NCBI RefSeq assembly: GCF_918797505.1
Contig: NC_092800.1
Span: forward strand, 9,016,631 to 9,080,630
Source of the DNA: Bemisia tabaci
Lineage: Eukaryota; Arthropoda; Insecta; Hemiptera; Aleyrodidae
DNA: 64,000 nt
Direction: 5' to 3'
Part shown: positions 1 through 12,281 of the stretch, piece after piece
Layout: each line of letters starts with the position of its first letter
Position numbering within the stretch: position 1 is the stretch's first letter
Translations under genes and position numbers: made by a program
The notes under the pieces: generated by a model
Databases searched by the model: none
Told to the model about the DNA's origin: nothing
The model's input: only the letters and a program-made list of their open reading frames with translations

Positions 1-1744
1 AATCAATTTATAGTGTCCGTGGATCAGAGACCCTCTCTCAATGCACGGTCACATATTCCGTTGGAATCTGGAAGGTTATGTTAGAGAATAGTAATGTCGT
101 CCAGAAAACTCTGGATGAAGAGTAATGAACTTTCCCTCTCACTGAAAATGAATTCATAGGAAATAATCGCATCACATAATAATTGCATCGCATGATCTCG
201 TCGCTAAACATTTTCCGCTCTGGGCATGACACTGAGGTCGCAAAGATCACGACTGCAATTCATCACATAACATTCGGAGATTAAAAATTCAATTTGAGCA
301 GAAGGCAGCGGTCTGAATGATCGATCGCTAAATCCAGATTACATCTCGTGCACCCAGCACCCTCATAATTTTTCTCGACGGAGCACATCCTTTCAGCCGG
401 AGGTGCGGATATTTTTAAACCGGATGCTCTCTTGTTGTCAACAACAACCTTTTTTTTCATTGGCTTGGATTTCAACGAGTTGTGCAACATTTCCGCGATC
501 ACTCGTTGAGTTCATGATGAGGAATCAATTTAGGTGCAGTCCTGGAGATGCTACGTAAACAAAAGTATCGAAACTTTCAGAGTCATGGCAGTTATAGTAG
601 CAGATTGCAGCAGATTGAAACTTAAGTTTAGGCGATTTGAAATTTTCAGTTCAAAAATTTAGGGTCATTTACAAAGTTGTTCCTTAAACAGCTCCCATGT
701 GATGTACTGTGATTAAGAATACATTGCACGTGGCACCATACAAAGGACGTTCTTACTAATCTTCAGCAAAATTTAATAGAATTACTTTTAAAGTGGATCC
801 CGGCGAGAGGTTACAATGATTTGCTACCACAAAAAATGTAAAATACCAAACAAAATTATTGCTAATTTTTAAATCCTTGAAGTAGGTCCGTGCCTATCTA
901 AAAATTTGTCAAAATCGTAGAATTTTCTATTTTATATTTTTTGACCTGTCAAATTATTGTAGTCCTCCACAATGATCTATCCCCATAGTGATTTCGTTTG
1001 ATTTTTTTGTTGCGGCTTTCAAAAATTGGCTCTTTAATTAGCCCATTTCAGATTTTGAATTTGATATGTTCGGGATACTCTAGATAATGAGGCGATTTGA
1101 TTCCTTGCATTATGACGCATAAACTCAACCGCTGGCAGAAAAAAAAAACATTATCATTTATCCACTGGGAGGATCCAGAGATTTTCTCGTCGAAATCTCA
1201 AAATCCAATGTTTACATTCTTTTTGACAAAATTCGCACCTCTAATTTATCTTGTCTCTTAATACTCCAGGACATCGGCTTCTTCAACTGCAAAAAAATCC
1301 ACATTCTAACTTTTTTAAAAAAAATAATAATACAAATGCCATTATTTTTGTGCTTTTTTGAGCCGCTGAAGAAAGTCAGGGTCATGGCAAAAACGTCTGC
1401 CAACCATGTAGGCAGGACTAATGTGCTCATTTTAGAAACACCTTATAGGACACCGATTTCCAGTGCAGATCAGTGTTTTTACGAATGAGTCAGACATAAT
1501 ATATGTAGTTCCTCGTCGCAAAATATAGTCCGCTTCTATATTTCGATAGAGACGGTATACTTCGGTTTGATATTTAAAATCAGTTGGTTGAATCATAAAA
1601 AAACACATTCTTTGTATTAAAATGATAAGCCCAAAATCTTATTTATTTCCCATCATATCTTGAACATCGTCGTATTTGCGTTTCCTTTTTAGAGGCTGAT
1701 CTGCGTCACCTTACGTAAGAGGCCCTTCGTTTAGTACGCATCAC
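1..1744. other. AT-rich stretch without a recognised gene
   Basis: No homology is recognised on either strand. The longest open frame that looks at all protein-like is on the minus strand at 281-502 (73 codons, with a CxxC and a later C). It has no recognisable family and no clear splice sites, so it is not called as a gene. Short A and T runs are frequent. Confidence 0.5.
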
Positions 1745-1825
1745 ATGCATTGGATGTTGTCAGTTGTCGTGGCTTTCGCCGGAATATCTTCGGCCCCTGC
1801 TTTGGAAATTCTATCGGAATGGCGA
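1745..1825 (+). CDS. Possible first coding exon of a secreted protein (Yellow/MRJP-like?)
   Basis: The ATG at 1745 opens a 27-codon frame with a textbook signal peptide: a short N-terminus, a hydrophobic core (LSVVVAFAGI), then small residues SSAPA that would suit signal peptidase. The mature end reads LEILSEWR. It stops in phase 0 at a strong donor, GTATGT, at 1826. A mature N-terminus of the form LE-x-L-x-E/Q-W soon after the signal peptide is typical of insect Yellow/major royal jelly family proteins, which are secreted and act in pigmentation or related roles. That assignment is inference from a few residues. I could not find a second exon in the next 40 kb, where introns are full of repeats and short exons are easy to miss. 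It could instead be the exon of another secreted protein, a dead exon, or chance. Confidence 0.35.
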
Positions 1826-4800
1826 GTATGTTTATTAGTTGAAAGTGCTGCATGTACCCACTTGCACCCGTGGCAAAGCTACCCCAGGCGCGCAGTCGCA
1901 CACTGTGGTATTGGACCTGAAAAGCTGGCCAAAACTATTTATCACCAGATATCGCCGAGTTTTAAAAATATTTTACAATCAGTACTTCTTCTTAAGTGAT
2001 AATATGCACAATTTAACCACCTAACACATCATATGACAATCTGCGGAGGGTTTAAAGAGGGTGCAAGAAGCCGTCCAAAAATCCTTTAAAAGGATTCAAA
2101 GTATCTGACTAAAGCGGTGCATTTAGACGAGTTCCTCCTTTACCTATGGTCTACTTTTCGAAATAAGGACTTTCTATTACCTCATTTATGGTTTTTTTTT
2201 AAAAACAGCGTAAGTCACTTCAAAATTTTTGACGAAACAGCCGATCTCTCACATTGAGGAGTAATTGTACATTTCTCAAAAAAATTAATATGAATCATTC
2301 TAGATATTAGATTTTTGACAGTTTTGAATCAAAATTAGTGTTAGTATGAAAGTGCCGGGACCTCCATATGATGATTTAAGGTTAAATTATAAGATGAAAA
2401 TGAGTTTTATCATAATAAGAACCATTGTAAGGGCAGAAAGCACCTGTGAAAATGATTCATTTTGATGGTTCCTTCCTAACCCATGGTCCACATCTCAAAG
2501 TGAGGGCACTTCACTGCGAAATTCGTAACAAAACCACATATCTCACTTTTACGAGGCTTCAAAATGTGCCTCTCGGCGTAATTTCATGGTGCCAGAGGGC
2601 CACTTTTAAAGCCCCACCCCGCGGCCGGATGGACTCAAATTTGTCTGTAAAAGTAAAACGTGGCATAAATATGTCTATACTCAAGGATAATGCACGAAGA
2701 GATTGTTAGATAACGGATTAAACACTTTTGCAAGACTTTAAAGTGACCCTCCCATCCGCTTTCAAATTATTTTTTTTATCCCTCTTTCGAGGGCGTAGAG
2801 GCCAGAGAAACAGGTTGCGTGACCAAATATCACCCAATTTGGTACTAAATGGGTCAGAGCTGTTGGAAAAATACAATTTCAGTCGTTAGTATCGACATAA
2901 TTTTTCCCATGTGTTTATGAAAATCGCTCAAAAGTCCATCTTTAAGGTCAAAAATTTCAATTTCCTCAGTTTTCCTCAGTCTGTCAACCCTGAATCCTGA
3001 AAGTACCCACTTTGGACTATAACATTCCGCCCTAAACCGCTTGAGCGCAGTTGAGCGTAAAAAGAAATCGGACTCTGAATTTCGAAAAAAACGCACACTT
3101 TTATATCACTTTTCAACCTCCTGTGAAAATCACTAAAAAAGGAAATTTCGAAAATACTGTGGTTAGTTGTGTAGAATATACCCCTAAGAATGTGTTGCAT
3201 ATCGCCGAAGTTCCCTTTTATGGCCGCACAGTTGAAGTAAACTGATCGACGAGTAGCGCGCCAAAACATATCAAAACAATCGCTGAGAATTAGGTAACTT
3301 CGTGGTCTCTTCGCGGGAAATTGAGCCACTCGAAAAATGGTACATGCATGTCTACCAGGGTAAAAAACAGTGTAGATTTCGAATATCACATTGGTTTTTC
3401 AATAAAAAAAAATTTAAAATTGAGGTTTTGGCCAGGTTTTTCGGTCAAATACCACAGTGTGCGTCGCCACGCTGGTGTTTATAAAATATTGATGCTAAAA
3501 TTTTCATTCCTGGCGGTCTACTCCAGATAACATCATCAATTTTCTAATGCGCTTTTTTCTAATATTACCGAGCAGTTTACTAGAATCGCAAACTTTATTA
3601 CACAGCTATAGGCCAAAACAACTTCGAGACGATTTGTTGAACACTGGCAGAGTGACAGAGTGATTTAGGCACCATAAGTTTAGGTGAATCAATTTCCCTT
3701 GAACTTCTGACCTCTAACCCTAAACTTAAGACTTTTTATCCATGACTTAATGCTCTTTCTATTACAAAAGGATGCCATATCTTGTCTTTAACTTTAAAAC
3801 GTCGAATTATTTGACGAATTCTTGGATTTTAAGGTGATTATAACCATCTTTGATCCAGAAATCGCAGTGCTCAGGAGCTGGAATTTCATATGCGACGTGG
3901 ATGGTATACCTGAGGTTCTAGAAACTCAGAGAAAACAGTTCACTTGATCATCCAAAAATAGAATTCACCTTTTAAAACCAGGAAAACTTGAGCACTGAAA
4001 GTGGACAGTGTCCGACGGAAGACACCCAGACAAAGAAAAAAAGGGTTACGTATGATTTAGGAAAATCACGACTACGTGACATGTGTCACACGGGCTGACA
4101 ACTCGTCGTCTCCCATACGAAAGGACGTAACTCCATTCCAAGGTTGTCAAATTGACTAAAACAATTCATTTTTCTACAAAAAAGGACCTTCGCAATTTTT
4201 ATCCTAAATTTCTGATCTTTGGAAGAGATCTGAAGAAAAATCAGTGAAATTTTCAGTCGAAAATGCCCAAGCTTCTCTAGGTCAATATGCAATTTGTAAG
4301 GTAAAAGTTGGCAACGTCGAAAAGGAGTTACGTTCTTTCGTGAGGAAGGCGAGGCGGTGAGGTTTAATCTTCCTCAAGAAATCCAGACAGTCTAGATCAG
4401 CAGTTTATGTAACCGTGCTTTAACACGTTCATGGGAAGTTGGGATCAACGGGCCTCAAATGCAGCGATTCTGGCAAACCATCAAACGATCGCATGGAATA
4501 TAGTGAAGATATCAGCCAGCTCACGTTTCTAGCGTACATGAATCCTGGATTGAAGAGGGCGGAGGACCTCACCCAAGACAAGACATTTAAATCTTTAATT
4601 TTCAGTGAAATAATGGTATATACCTCACAATTGAGCCTCTTTTTCCAACAGAAAAGCTTTTAAAAATCCCTACCTATGCATAGTTATAATAAAAATTATT
4701 CGAAATTGTTTTGTTAATATGGGAGGTAGAACAAAAAGTAACCTAATCGCACGGTCAGTATTTTGTATTGGTGTTTTGGGGTTACATTGACCAAATCTTT

Positions 4801-5905
4801 GGGTTGAAAATGTGAAACCTCGTTAAAAATCAGGCGGGAGCCGCTAGGATCAAACGTGGATCATATTGGTGATAGTCCAACGCAAGTCACTTGGGAGTCG
4901 CAGTCTTTGACTCTAATTATTGTGAGTTACATCGAGTGAAACAAGAGAATATTAGTTCATCCTTTCTTCATCCCCAAATGTCTCAGAGTGACCTAGGCTT
5001 TTGGTCGATTTAACCAAGACGGTTGGTTAACCAAGCCTTTTCAGTTGATCAGACCGAAAAAAATAACTCAAAGGAACACAAATAAACACGGAATTTTTTG
5101 ACTGTGCAGGTGTAAAACTAAGAAAACCAGACATTCCCGAAGTTCAATCCTCAGTCTAATGTTCACTCTACGTTTTAGGTATCATTCAAGAAATTAAGAT
5201 AATTTCTGGGAAAGAAGGAGATCAGAACCCCTACATCAAGTTAAAATTTGACTACAACTGAAATAAGCAAAATTATTTGTCTAAACCTTTGCCAACATCT
5301 TGCAAGAAACGATACTTGCTGAGGATCATCTTCTCTACCTATAAATGCAGGGATAAAAGCTCTCTATCCGTCCATCTTGCCAAAGTTCTTCTTAAATTCG
5401 AAATAAATTAAAAAATTCCACGCTCTTGACGTGGAATAAAGATGTTTATGGCAACCACGGAGGGTACTAGGAGTGACGAGTGAAGGTAGCTGTCATCGCA
5501 CTTCCAATACTGACACCACGGTATGTCACTCTCCATTGGTGCGTGGCAGGACATGACATAAACGCTTCCACTCGACCGAGCTAATCACAGTCATCGGTCT
5601 CCAAGACACGCATCAAGTGCTACTGCCCAGACATACCTTGACGTCTGTATCATACGGTGTGGACGACTTCATCTGCAGACGCTACGTCTGTGTTAGTGAT
5701 GTCATGTCATAGTCGTGTTCCTTGTTCCGTAAGACCCATGCACGAATTAATAATGGATGCTAGTGGTGAATTTTCAACGGGAGAAAATTTACGACCTGCT
5801 GAATTCAAAAATACTACAAACTTATTTTTTACCCATAATTAGATTCGGTGTACTTCTGCTGAACTCGGTCTGTATCGAATCATGAACTTGGTACCATCTA
5901 ACATT
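1826..5905. other. Gene-free stretch (possible intron or intergenic)
   Basis: No recognised gene or transposon. Open frames at 2976-3389 (minus) and 4439-4663 (plus) have no recognisable family and no supporting splice structure. A short perfect hairpin occurs near 5415-5435 (TTCCACGC...GCGTGGAA type). The block from about 5440 to 5720 is richer in GC than its surroundings, but I cannot assign it. Confidence 0.4.
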
Positions 5906-5913
5906 CTTCGTTC

Positions 5914-6803
5914 CAGGGCCGGATTTACCTACTTGCCGCCCATGGGCCACTTGTATTTTGCCGCCCCCTTCTCATTCGCTTTGAAACATCAATAAAAACC
6001 ATCAAATGCACGTGCCAGCGGGAGAGGGGCTCATAAGACGCGTTTACTCGTGTTGAACACATTTTTTGGGAAAGCCCTGTCAACATTACTAGCAAAAGTT
6101 CACGGAGCTTTGCGCAAAAGTGAAGTTTTGTAAACCTATCTCTGTGTGGACAAGGCCTTCCATTCATAAGAAATGAACGAAAAAATTATGAAAGAAACAT
6201 AAATGTGGATGAATGATTTTAACTTCCACCGCCGCGCCACCGCGCCTCGCAGACCGCACCGTGTTGGACGCAATGCGTTAAGTATTCACGCAGTCTTGTA
6301 GGCGCTATGCGTCTCATGCTGACCGCACTGTGTTTAGCGCAATGCGTAAAGTATTCATGCATTCTTGTAGGCGCTATCCGTTTCACGCTGACCGCAATGA
6401 CCGCACTGTGTTTGATGCAATGCGTGAATTATTCGTGCAGTATTGTAGGCGCTAATATGTGTTACATGCCGATCGCCGCGCCGAGGGCTTCTCCTTTTCA
6501 TCTCAAGTCCTCGTCATCATTGCCCTCTGCGCCGCGCCGTTCCAGGCCAAATTGCGTGGATGTTCTCTCTCAACTCGACTAATTAAAGGTGCTACCTTTT
6601 GCATCATCGAAAGACGACAAAATTAAATATTACTATACTCTCAGGAAATGAGAGATTTTGTCGCCTTTTCTCGTTTGTCATTTTTTTTTCTATATCCGAT
6701 TTGTTGTATACCTACATTTAAAGAAATTGCAAAATTTGCCGCCACCTATAGATTTGCCGCCACGAGCCGCGGCCCATGTGCCCACTCCCTTAATCCGGCC
6801 CTG
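5914..6803 (-). mobile_element. hAT-like non-autonomous transposon, copy 1 (890 bp)
   Basis: The ends are inverted: CAGGGCCGGATT at the left and its complement AATCCGGCCCTG at the right. The element is flanked by a perfect 8-bp target duplication, CTTCGTTC, at 5906-5913 and 6804-6811. CAGGG...CCCTG ends with an 8-bp duplication are diagnostic of the hAT superfamily. No transposase is encoded. The interior contains about three imperfect tandem units of roughly 60 bp (about 6255-6450; core GCAATGCGT...TATTC...GTAGGCGCTA). Two further copies lie at 11091-11918 and 15488-16299 in the opposite orientation. Confidence 0.85.
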
Positions 6804-6855
6804 CTTCGTTCCGTGAATATGTCGTGAGTATAGAAACTAAAACTATTGAAGTAGA

Positions 6856-6984
6856 ATGGACGTATTTCTGGCAAACGGAACTATGTGCATTATGACGTGA
6901 GTCCTGTTATGCATATACATTCTTATGGGTCTCAGGGCTCATGTTTTAATGCACATAGTTCCGTTTGATAGAAATACGTCCAAA
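6856..6984 (+). mobile_element. 129-bp MITE, family TGGACGTATTT, copy 1
   Basis: This is a near-perfect palindrome. It begins TGGACGTATTTCTGGCAAAC, continues with GGAACTATGTGCATTA, and ends with the complement. The same sequence recurs inverted at 8947-9077, and a decayed left end is seen near 18950. No coding capacity. I could not determine a target duplication. Confidence 0.75.
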
Positions 6985-7542
6985 TATTATGCTGATTAAC
7001 CAGCCACCACTAACGCGCTAAGGTAAGACGTGCAAGGCAAAGGACTGGTCACCATTCTCCTAATTCGTCGGAGCGATCTTGCATCTACGCATTCTGCCGT
7101 ATAGGAAAGATACCTGCCGCCGCGCCGTAGCGCCTTCATAATTGTGTGTATGCCGCACGGATATCCCTCAAGCACGTATAGTTGTATAGTTGTATCAAGG
7201 CGGTGCACGCTAAGATAAGGGTAACCGTGATTTGAAGGCTGTTAAAACTAGGACATTTTCCGTTTCTAAAATGATTGGTATCCGATATTCCGTGGCAGCT
7301 GTTCATCTTTAAATTGTTTGAACGTAGCTATGTGTTGGCATAAAAATGTTTGCAAAAATCCTAAAAATTTTGGTGAGATTGTAGATCGGATTACATTCAG
7401 AAATAATGAGGCTGCATCACGCAGAACTTGGCTCCATCAAAAATTGCTTCGTTGATATCGTCAGCAACTCAGGATTCAATAGATCGAGAAACAGCTTCGT
7501 GTCGCAAATTCAAACTTACCAGCAAGTTCGAACATCTAACAT
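6985..7542. other. Unassigned stretch between MITEs
   Basis: I see no gene or clear repeat. A short duplication (GTATAGTTGTATAGTTGTAT) lies near 7177-7195. The open frame at 6996-7208 on the minus strand has no recognisable homology. Confidence 0.4.
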
Positions 7543-7684
7543 TTGGACTGCATTTTGCAATTTGGAGCTATAAATGCTGGCTCATCTGAAAAAACACTTA
7601 TATGCATAGGGAAACTAATGGCACATACGTTGTTTTAAACCGGGCTAGAATCTATAGGTCCAAATTGCAAAATGTGGTCCATTT
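7543..7684 (+). mobile_element. ~140-bp MITE, family TTGGACTGCATTTTGC, copy A
   Basis: The inverted ends read TTGGACTGCATTTTGCAATT and its complement, around a conserved middle (AAACACTTATATGCATAG, GCACATACGTTGTTT). Related copies lie at 18492-18637, 22437-22580 and 22579-22714, which shows it is a dispersed repeat. It encodes nothing. Confidence 0.75.
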
Positions 7685-8946
7685 ATAACTCAACAAATCC
7701 GCGTTCAGAGAAATTATTCAGTTGTATTTTAAGACGTATGAACGTATGCGTTTGGATTCGATTGATTTTCATATGACAAGGTAAAGAAGAAAAAGTAAAT
7801 AGCAAAGGTCATAAAACTTTTTCACTCAGGATGTTGAATGAGGAAAGATCGAATTTCAAACTAAATACACCGGAGTTATACCTTGTTTAGTAAATTTGAA
7901 ACGTACAAAAAATATCACATTAAAATCATCAGCGGGTGCGCCTTGTGACACTACAAAGCAACAATAACCTTTTGTTTACTCATTCTGCACTCTAAGCACT
8001 TCTTCCTTTCTGAGAATAAAAGGAGATTAATATAAAAAATCCGACAAAATCCGTATATTTTTCTCTTTTCCTGAAATCAATGCTAACAATCATGGAAATC
8101 TCAAATTTCAGATCTCTGAAGTCCTCCTGTCAACTTTTTTTATTCGTACTTAACCATTCATTCTGACTTTCCCACACGATGATGATCGACCACTTTTTTT
8201 TCAATCAGCCGATTTGCGGCAATCGAATTTCCATTTTTATTCTAAATGTTCTTAAAATGGGCGTTCAAGAATTCCTCGTGGCATTAAGGGCTTGAAAATA
8301 TTCTAACTTATGCAGTTTTTTCCGATGACACAAAAAACTAAAGGTTATATTTTTTTTCTGTCTTTACTGGACGTCACACGTTTAAAAATATCTGCGAACT
8401 GAAAACAGGCCATATATTGACCCCATTTTAACAGCTACTGTGCTTGCTGTAAGATTTATTAATGTTGTTGATGTAATAAAGAATTCACTTTGATTATAAG
8501 CGGGAAGTTTTTCTATAATTCTTATGACGAATGTATAAGCGTTCCGAAGGCAGATTCTGCGAAAACCGGAATCCATCTTTCTCCTTCCCCTCCAATAGAT
8601 AACCCCCCCCCCCCCAATTGCTTTCCACGATTTTCAGAAAAATTTGCCTTTAAATTCCCCCATTGAGTCACTTCGGAGAGTGTCCCACCGTCCAGTTCTT
8701 CGAAAAATGTTTGCCTGCTACATTGAGCTACTCCAGTATTGATCTTCAGGAGTAAGACTGACACTTTAGTCTGCTGTTTTGAGTGCTTTTTTTAGCATCT
8801 TTTATCTGTTCCCTCTGGGGGCAACTCTCGGAAGTTGGCAAAAATATTTTTCCTCAATTTAAATCCATTATAAATAATCGATTTTAAACTAGGCGTTTTC
8901 ACGAGCATATTTTTTATTCGACCTCTGGTTTGATATAATTAGTGAC
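7685..8946. other. Unassigned AT-rich stretch
   Basis: No gene recognised. There is a C run at about 8604-8616. Open frames on the minus strand at 8382-8764 are compositionally unremarkable. Confidence 0.4.
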
Positions 8947-9077
8947 AATTGGACGTATTTTTATCAAACGGAACTATGTGCATTAAGACATGAGCCCTGA
9001 GACCCATAAGAATTTATGCATAACAGGACTCACGTCATAATGCACATAGTTCCGTTTGACAGAAATACGTCCAATTG
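8947..9077 (-). mobile_element. MITE, family TGGACGTATTT, copy 2
   Basis: It carries the same inverted ends and internal sequence as 6856-6984, in the opposite orientation. The termini read CAATTGGACG and CGTCCAATTG. The two copies differ by a few substitutions, as expected for independent old insertions. Confidence 0.75.
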
Positions 9078-9354
9078 AGCTTTGAAGAATTCCATTCCAC
9101 TGAGGAATTTGAATAATAAATAACTTCGGTGAAAAATTGACGACCTTAATGCGCACTAAGTAACTATGACACAAAAGAATCGCCGTGAACTTAATCTCGT
9201 TTTAGGAGAGCAAATTAACATGAAAGCAGAAAAAAGACAACGAAAGCAGGTACACAAAAAATGAGGTAAAAATTAAAGCGTTATTTTGAAATGTAACTTT
9301 TTAATTTGAACCAACTGCCTGGGCTACACTAGGTTGCCTCTGGCCAGAAAAAAA

Positions 9355-9483
9355 ATTGAATCGGTTTTTGTTAGACGGGCGTACATCCAAAAAGTCATGA
9401 GCCGTAGCGTCCTGCGTGATTAACGAAAGCCAGGGTTCATGAGATTTTGGACTTATACCCGTCTAACAGAAACCGATTCAATT
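9355..9483 (+). mobile_element. 129-bp MITE, family TTGAATCGGTTT, copy 1
   Basis: The inverted termini are TTGAATCGGTTTTTGTTAGA and its complement, with a middle that includes GTCATGAGCC and TCCTGCGTGAT. A second copy lies inverted at 28384-28514. Confidence 0.75.
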
Positions 9484-10119
9484 GAGGGAAAGATTTTTGA
9501 ACTAGGTTGCTTTCGACATTGAGCACCGTTGCTCGACTAAAGAAGGACTGAGTTTTCGTATATAGTATTAAATTAAACGTGAAAATATTTGGTTGAGCTT
9601 TGACAAAAATGTGTCCTCTCCAGCTTAAAAATCGATGATGATTTGCTATCTTGAAGATTAAAATCTACAAAACCGTACTTTTGGCATGTAGCGCTTCAGT
9701 CACCGAAATTTAGACAAAAAGAAAATTTGAGGCAAATTTCAGAATACGGCATGCAGCTCCTTACCAGCTAAACAGTTAAATAATGCACAATTTTAGCAAC
9801 GTTGCGATGAGTATACGCTGTTTGGTCGAAAAGGTCCTCATAAAGTTCTACAAATTTTAATGGGTAGCTATTTTTTTATAATTTTCCGTCCGCAATCTTC
9901 GCAAAAGTTATGAAAACGACGATTTTAAAAAAAAAATTAGGATAGCCTTAGCTCGATCCGCCTAACAGCGCTTTTGAAAACCAAATGTGAGGGTGTTTTG
10001 TAAACATTGCGATGACCTACTTCCGTAACATATACGTTGAAACAAATCAATATAAGTCTCTGGGGAGGTAACAAGTCCGACCTAATTCGGCAAGGGCGAG
10101 GAGGAGCAAACATTGCAAG
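9484..10119. other. Unassigned AT-rich stretch
   Basis: No gene, RNA or clear repeat was recognised here on either strand. Confidence 0.4.
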
Positions 10120-10282
10120 CAGTGGCGTGGCGTGAATGATCGATTATCGCTATCTCGCCATTTGAAGCTATGGTAAAGAATCGATTACTAAGGTGCTCGC
10201 TGCGAACACCCAATGATCGATCTTTTTTCATAGGTTTGAGTGGCGTATCGATCGATATATCGCAAAGCACGCCACGCCACCG
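10120..10282. mobile_element. 165-bp hAT-like MITE, family CAGTGGCGTGGCGTGAAT, copy 1
   Basis: The ends are CAGTGGCGTGGCGTGAAT and its near-complement. The flanks show an 8-bp target duplication with one mismatch (ATTGCAAG/ATTGCAAT). The middle carries a diverged inner inverted repeat (GTAAAGAATCGATTA..., GCGAACACC). Three more copies lie at 30350-30514, 32647-32811 and 56536-56700. Confidence 0.8.
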
Positions 10283-10514
10283 ATTGCAATGGTTAGTGAA
10301 CCCGAGTCCATCAACACGCGCAGTTGACAAGTGGGGCACAGAAAAATATGGATGCCTTCATTATGATTTGCATTCAAAGCAAATAGAATATTAATGAATT
10401 TTAGATGATGTTTCCGATCCTCATCACAATTTTTAAGCGATTCTCCCTTTAAAAAAATATCCCTTTTTATTTGCTTCTTGGATGCACCACCTGTATGCTC
10501 CAGCAAAAATGTAG

Positions 10515-10798
10515 TGGCCTGGTTACACGATCAAATTCCCGTCAAATTCCGATCAAAAAGTGACTGGTGCGCACCATCTACCATCAAATTTCTGCGGCCT
10601 GCAAAAATTTGATGGTAGATGATGGAACTATGGGGCTCATCCTTCATCTGATTTCCACACAAACGTGCTATTCATGCATATTTCAATCAACACACTGTTT
10701 TAATTAATTTTACTCATCAATCTAGATAACTCTCGACCGCCATCTTCGTCATCATTTTGATCGGAATTTGACGGGAATTTGATCGTGTAACCAGGCCA
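10515..10798. mobile_element. 284-bp foldback MITE, termini TGGCCTGGTTACACG
   Basis: The terminal inverted repeats are perfect over more than 40 bp. The left begins TGGCCTGGTTACACGATCAA and the right is its complement. The flanks carry TAG on both sides, which fits a 3-bp target duplication of the PIF/Harbinger kind. The superfamily call is tentative because no transposase is present. The middle also shows a smaller inverted repeat (CCATCAAATTT...AAATTTGATGG). Confidence 0.75.
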
Positions 10799-11090
10799 TT
10801 AGCTCTTGGGGCCGAAAAGGGGAGCCAACCTATCAACTCGAATTACCCAACGGTACTAATTTTCACATTTCAACTATTTACAACGATCGATAATTACCAA
10901 AGCACGTATATAACTTTGGTTTCGCATAGATTTTCTCAGTTTCAAAGTTTCAATCCCTAAAGAAGCTTGTTTGCAATGCGCTGTCGGCCATATAGAGTAA
11001 TCTTCCAAATGCATAGGTCGGCAGCGGCACTTATCTAGTGATTTTCGTTTTCCACGGTGTCGCCCTCTTGGGACCTAAGAGCTACATAAA

Positions 11091-11918
11091 CAGGGTCGGA
11101 TTAAGGGGGTGGCCACATGAGCCGCGGCCCATAGCGGCAAAATTAGGGGGCGGCAAATTTTGCAATTTTTTTAAATGCAGGCACAAAAAAGTCAGATTCA
11201 GAAAAAAATTACAAACAAGAAAAGGTGACAAAATCTCTCATTTCCTATGAGAGTTCATTAATTTCTAATTTTGTCGTATTTGGTGATACAAAAGACTGCA
11301 CACCTTTAATTAGTTGAGTTAAGAGATAAACCAAACACGTAATTTGGCCTGCGTAATGCGCGGCGCAAAGAGAAATGATGACGAGGACTTGAGATGAAAA
11401 GGAGAAGCCCTCGACGCGGCGGTCTACATGTAAAACATATTAGCGCCTACGGGACTGCATGAATACTTCACGCATTGCGTCAAACACAGTACGGTCAACA
11501 GCGGTCGGCGCGGCGTGGAACGCACAGTGCCTACAAGACTACATGAATACTTCACGCATTGCGCCAAACACAGTGTGGTCAGCGCGGCGCGGCACGGCGG
11601 CGGAAGTTAAAATTATTGAACCACATTTAAGTTTGTTCTTACTTAATTTTTTAGTTCATTTCTTACAAATGAAAGGCCTTGTCCCCACAGAGATAGGTTT
11701 ACGGAACTGAACTTTCGCGCGAAGTTCCGTGAACTTTTGCTAGTAGTGTTGATAGGGCTTACGCAAAAAATGTGTCCAACACGATTGAACGCGTCTTATG
11801 CACCCTTCTCCCTCCGGCACGTTCACTTGATGGTTTTTATTGTTGTTTCAAAATGGATGAGAAGAAGGCGGCAAAATACAGGTGGCCCATGGGCGGCAAG
11901 TAGGTAAAACCGGCCATG
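11091..11918 (+). mobile_element. hAT-like non-autonomous transposon, copy 2 (828 bp)
   Basis: It starts CAGGGTCGGATTAAGGG and ends AAAACCGGCCATG. It is flanked by a perfect 8-bp duplication, TACATAAA, at 11083-11090 and 11919-11926. It is collinear with the complement of copy 1 (5914-6803). It carries about two ~60-bp internal tandem units near 11450-11590, where copy 1 has about three. No transposase. Confidence 0.85.
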
Positions 11919-11954
11919 TACATAAAACCAAGTCGTCCATACTCTACCTATACC

Positions 11955-12265
11955 TAGAGTCCTTGTATACCGAGAGTCAAGACAACACCCCCTCGTGGAG
12001 TCACAAACGGGATAAAGATTACAGAAATTGAACGTTTTTTGTCATCTTTGATCGGCCCATTCTCAAATTCCTTTCTCCGTCCCTTCTCTTATTCCGTTTG
12101 TTTCTTGCCGAGCCCGTAATTCCCCGGTCCATTCCAGATTATAATCTTTGCAATCGGTGAAAATGTAATCTATATTCCCGTTTGTGACACTGTGGAGGCC
12201 TAAAATACGGGAACCAATCAGAAATGGATTCACATTGTCTTGACTCTCAGTATAAAGGGACTCTA
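11955..12265. mobile_element. MULE-like foldback element a (~311 bp)
   Basis: The inverted termini are TAGAGTCCTTGTATACCGAG and a near-complement (ending GGGACTCTA). Inner complementary stretches follow (CGAGAGTCAAGACAA; CCCGTTTGTGAC). The flanks show an imperfect 8-bp duplication (CCTATACC/CCTATCCC). It shares the TAGAGT start with the element 16 bp to its right. Confidence 0.6.
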
Positions 12266-12281
12266 CCTATCCCATTTTCAT

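Noticed and set aside
281..502. 73-codon minus-strand open frame with a few cysteines
   Set aside because: It looks slightly protein-like, but no homolog is recognised, and neither splice sites nor a partner exon could be found.
2976..3389. 137-codon open frame on the minus strand
   Set aside because: No family resemblance, no splice context, and a competing open frame on the other strand. It is most likely chance in non-coding DNA.
4439..4663. 74-codon plus-strand open frame
   Set aside because: No recognisable domain or splice structure. It could be part of an unknown exon, but nothing supports that.
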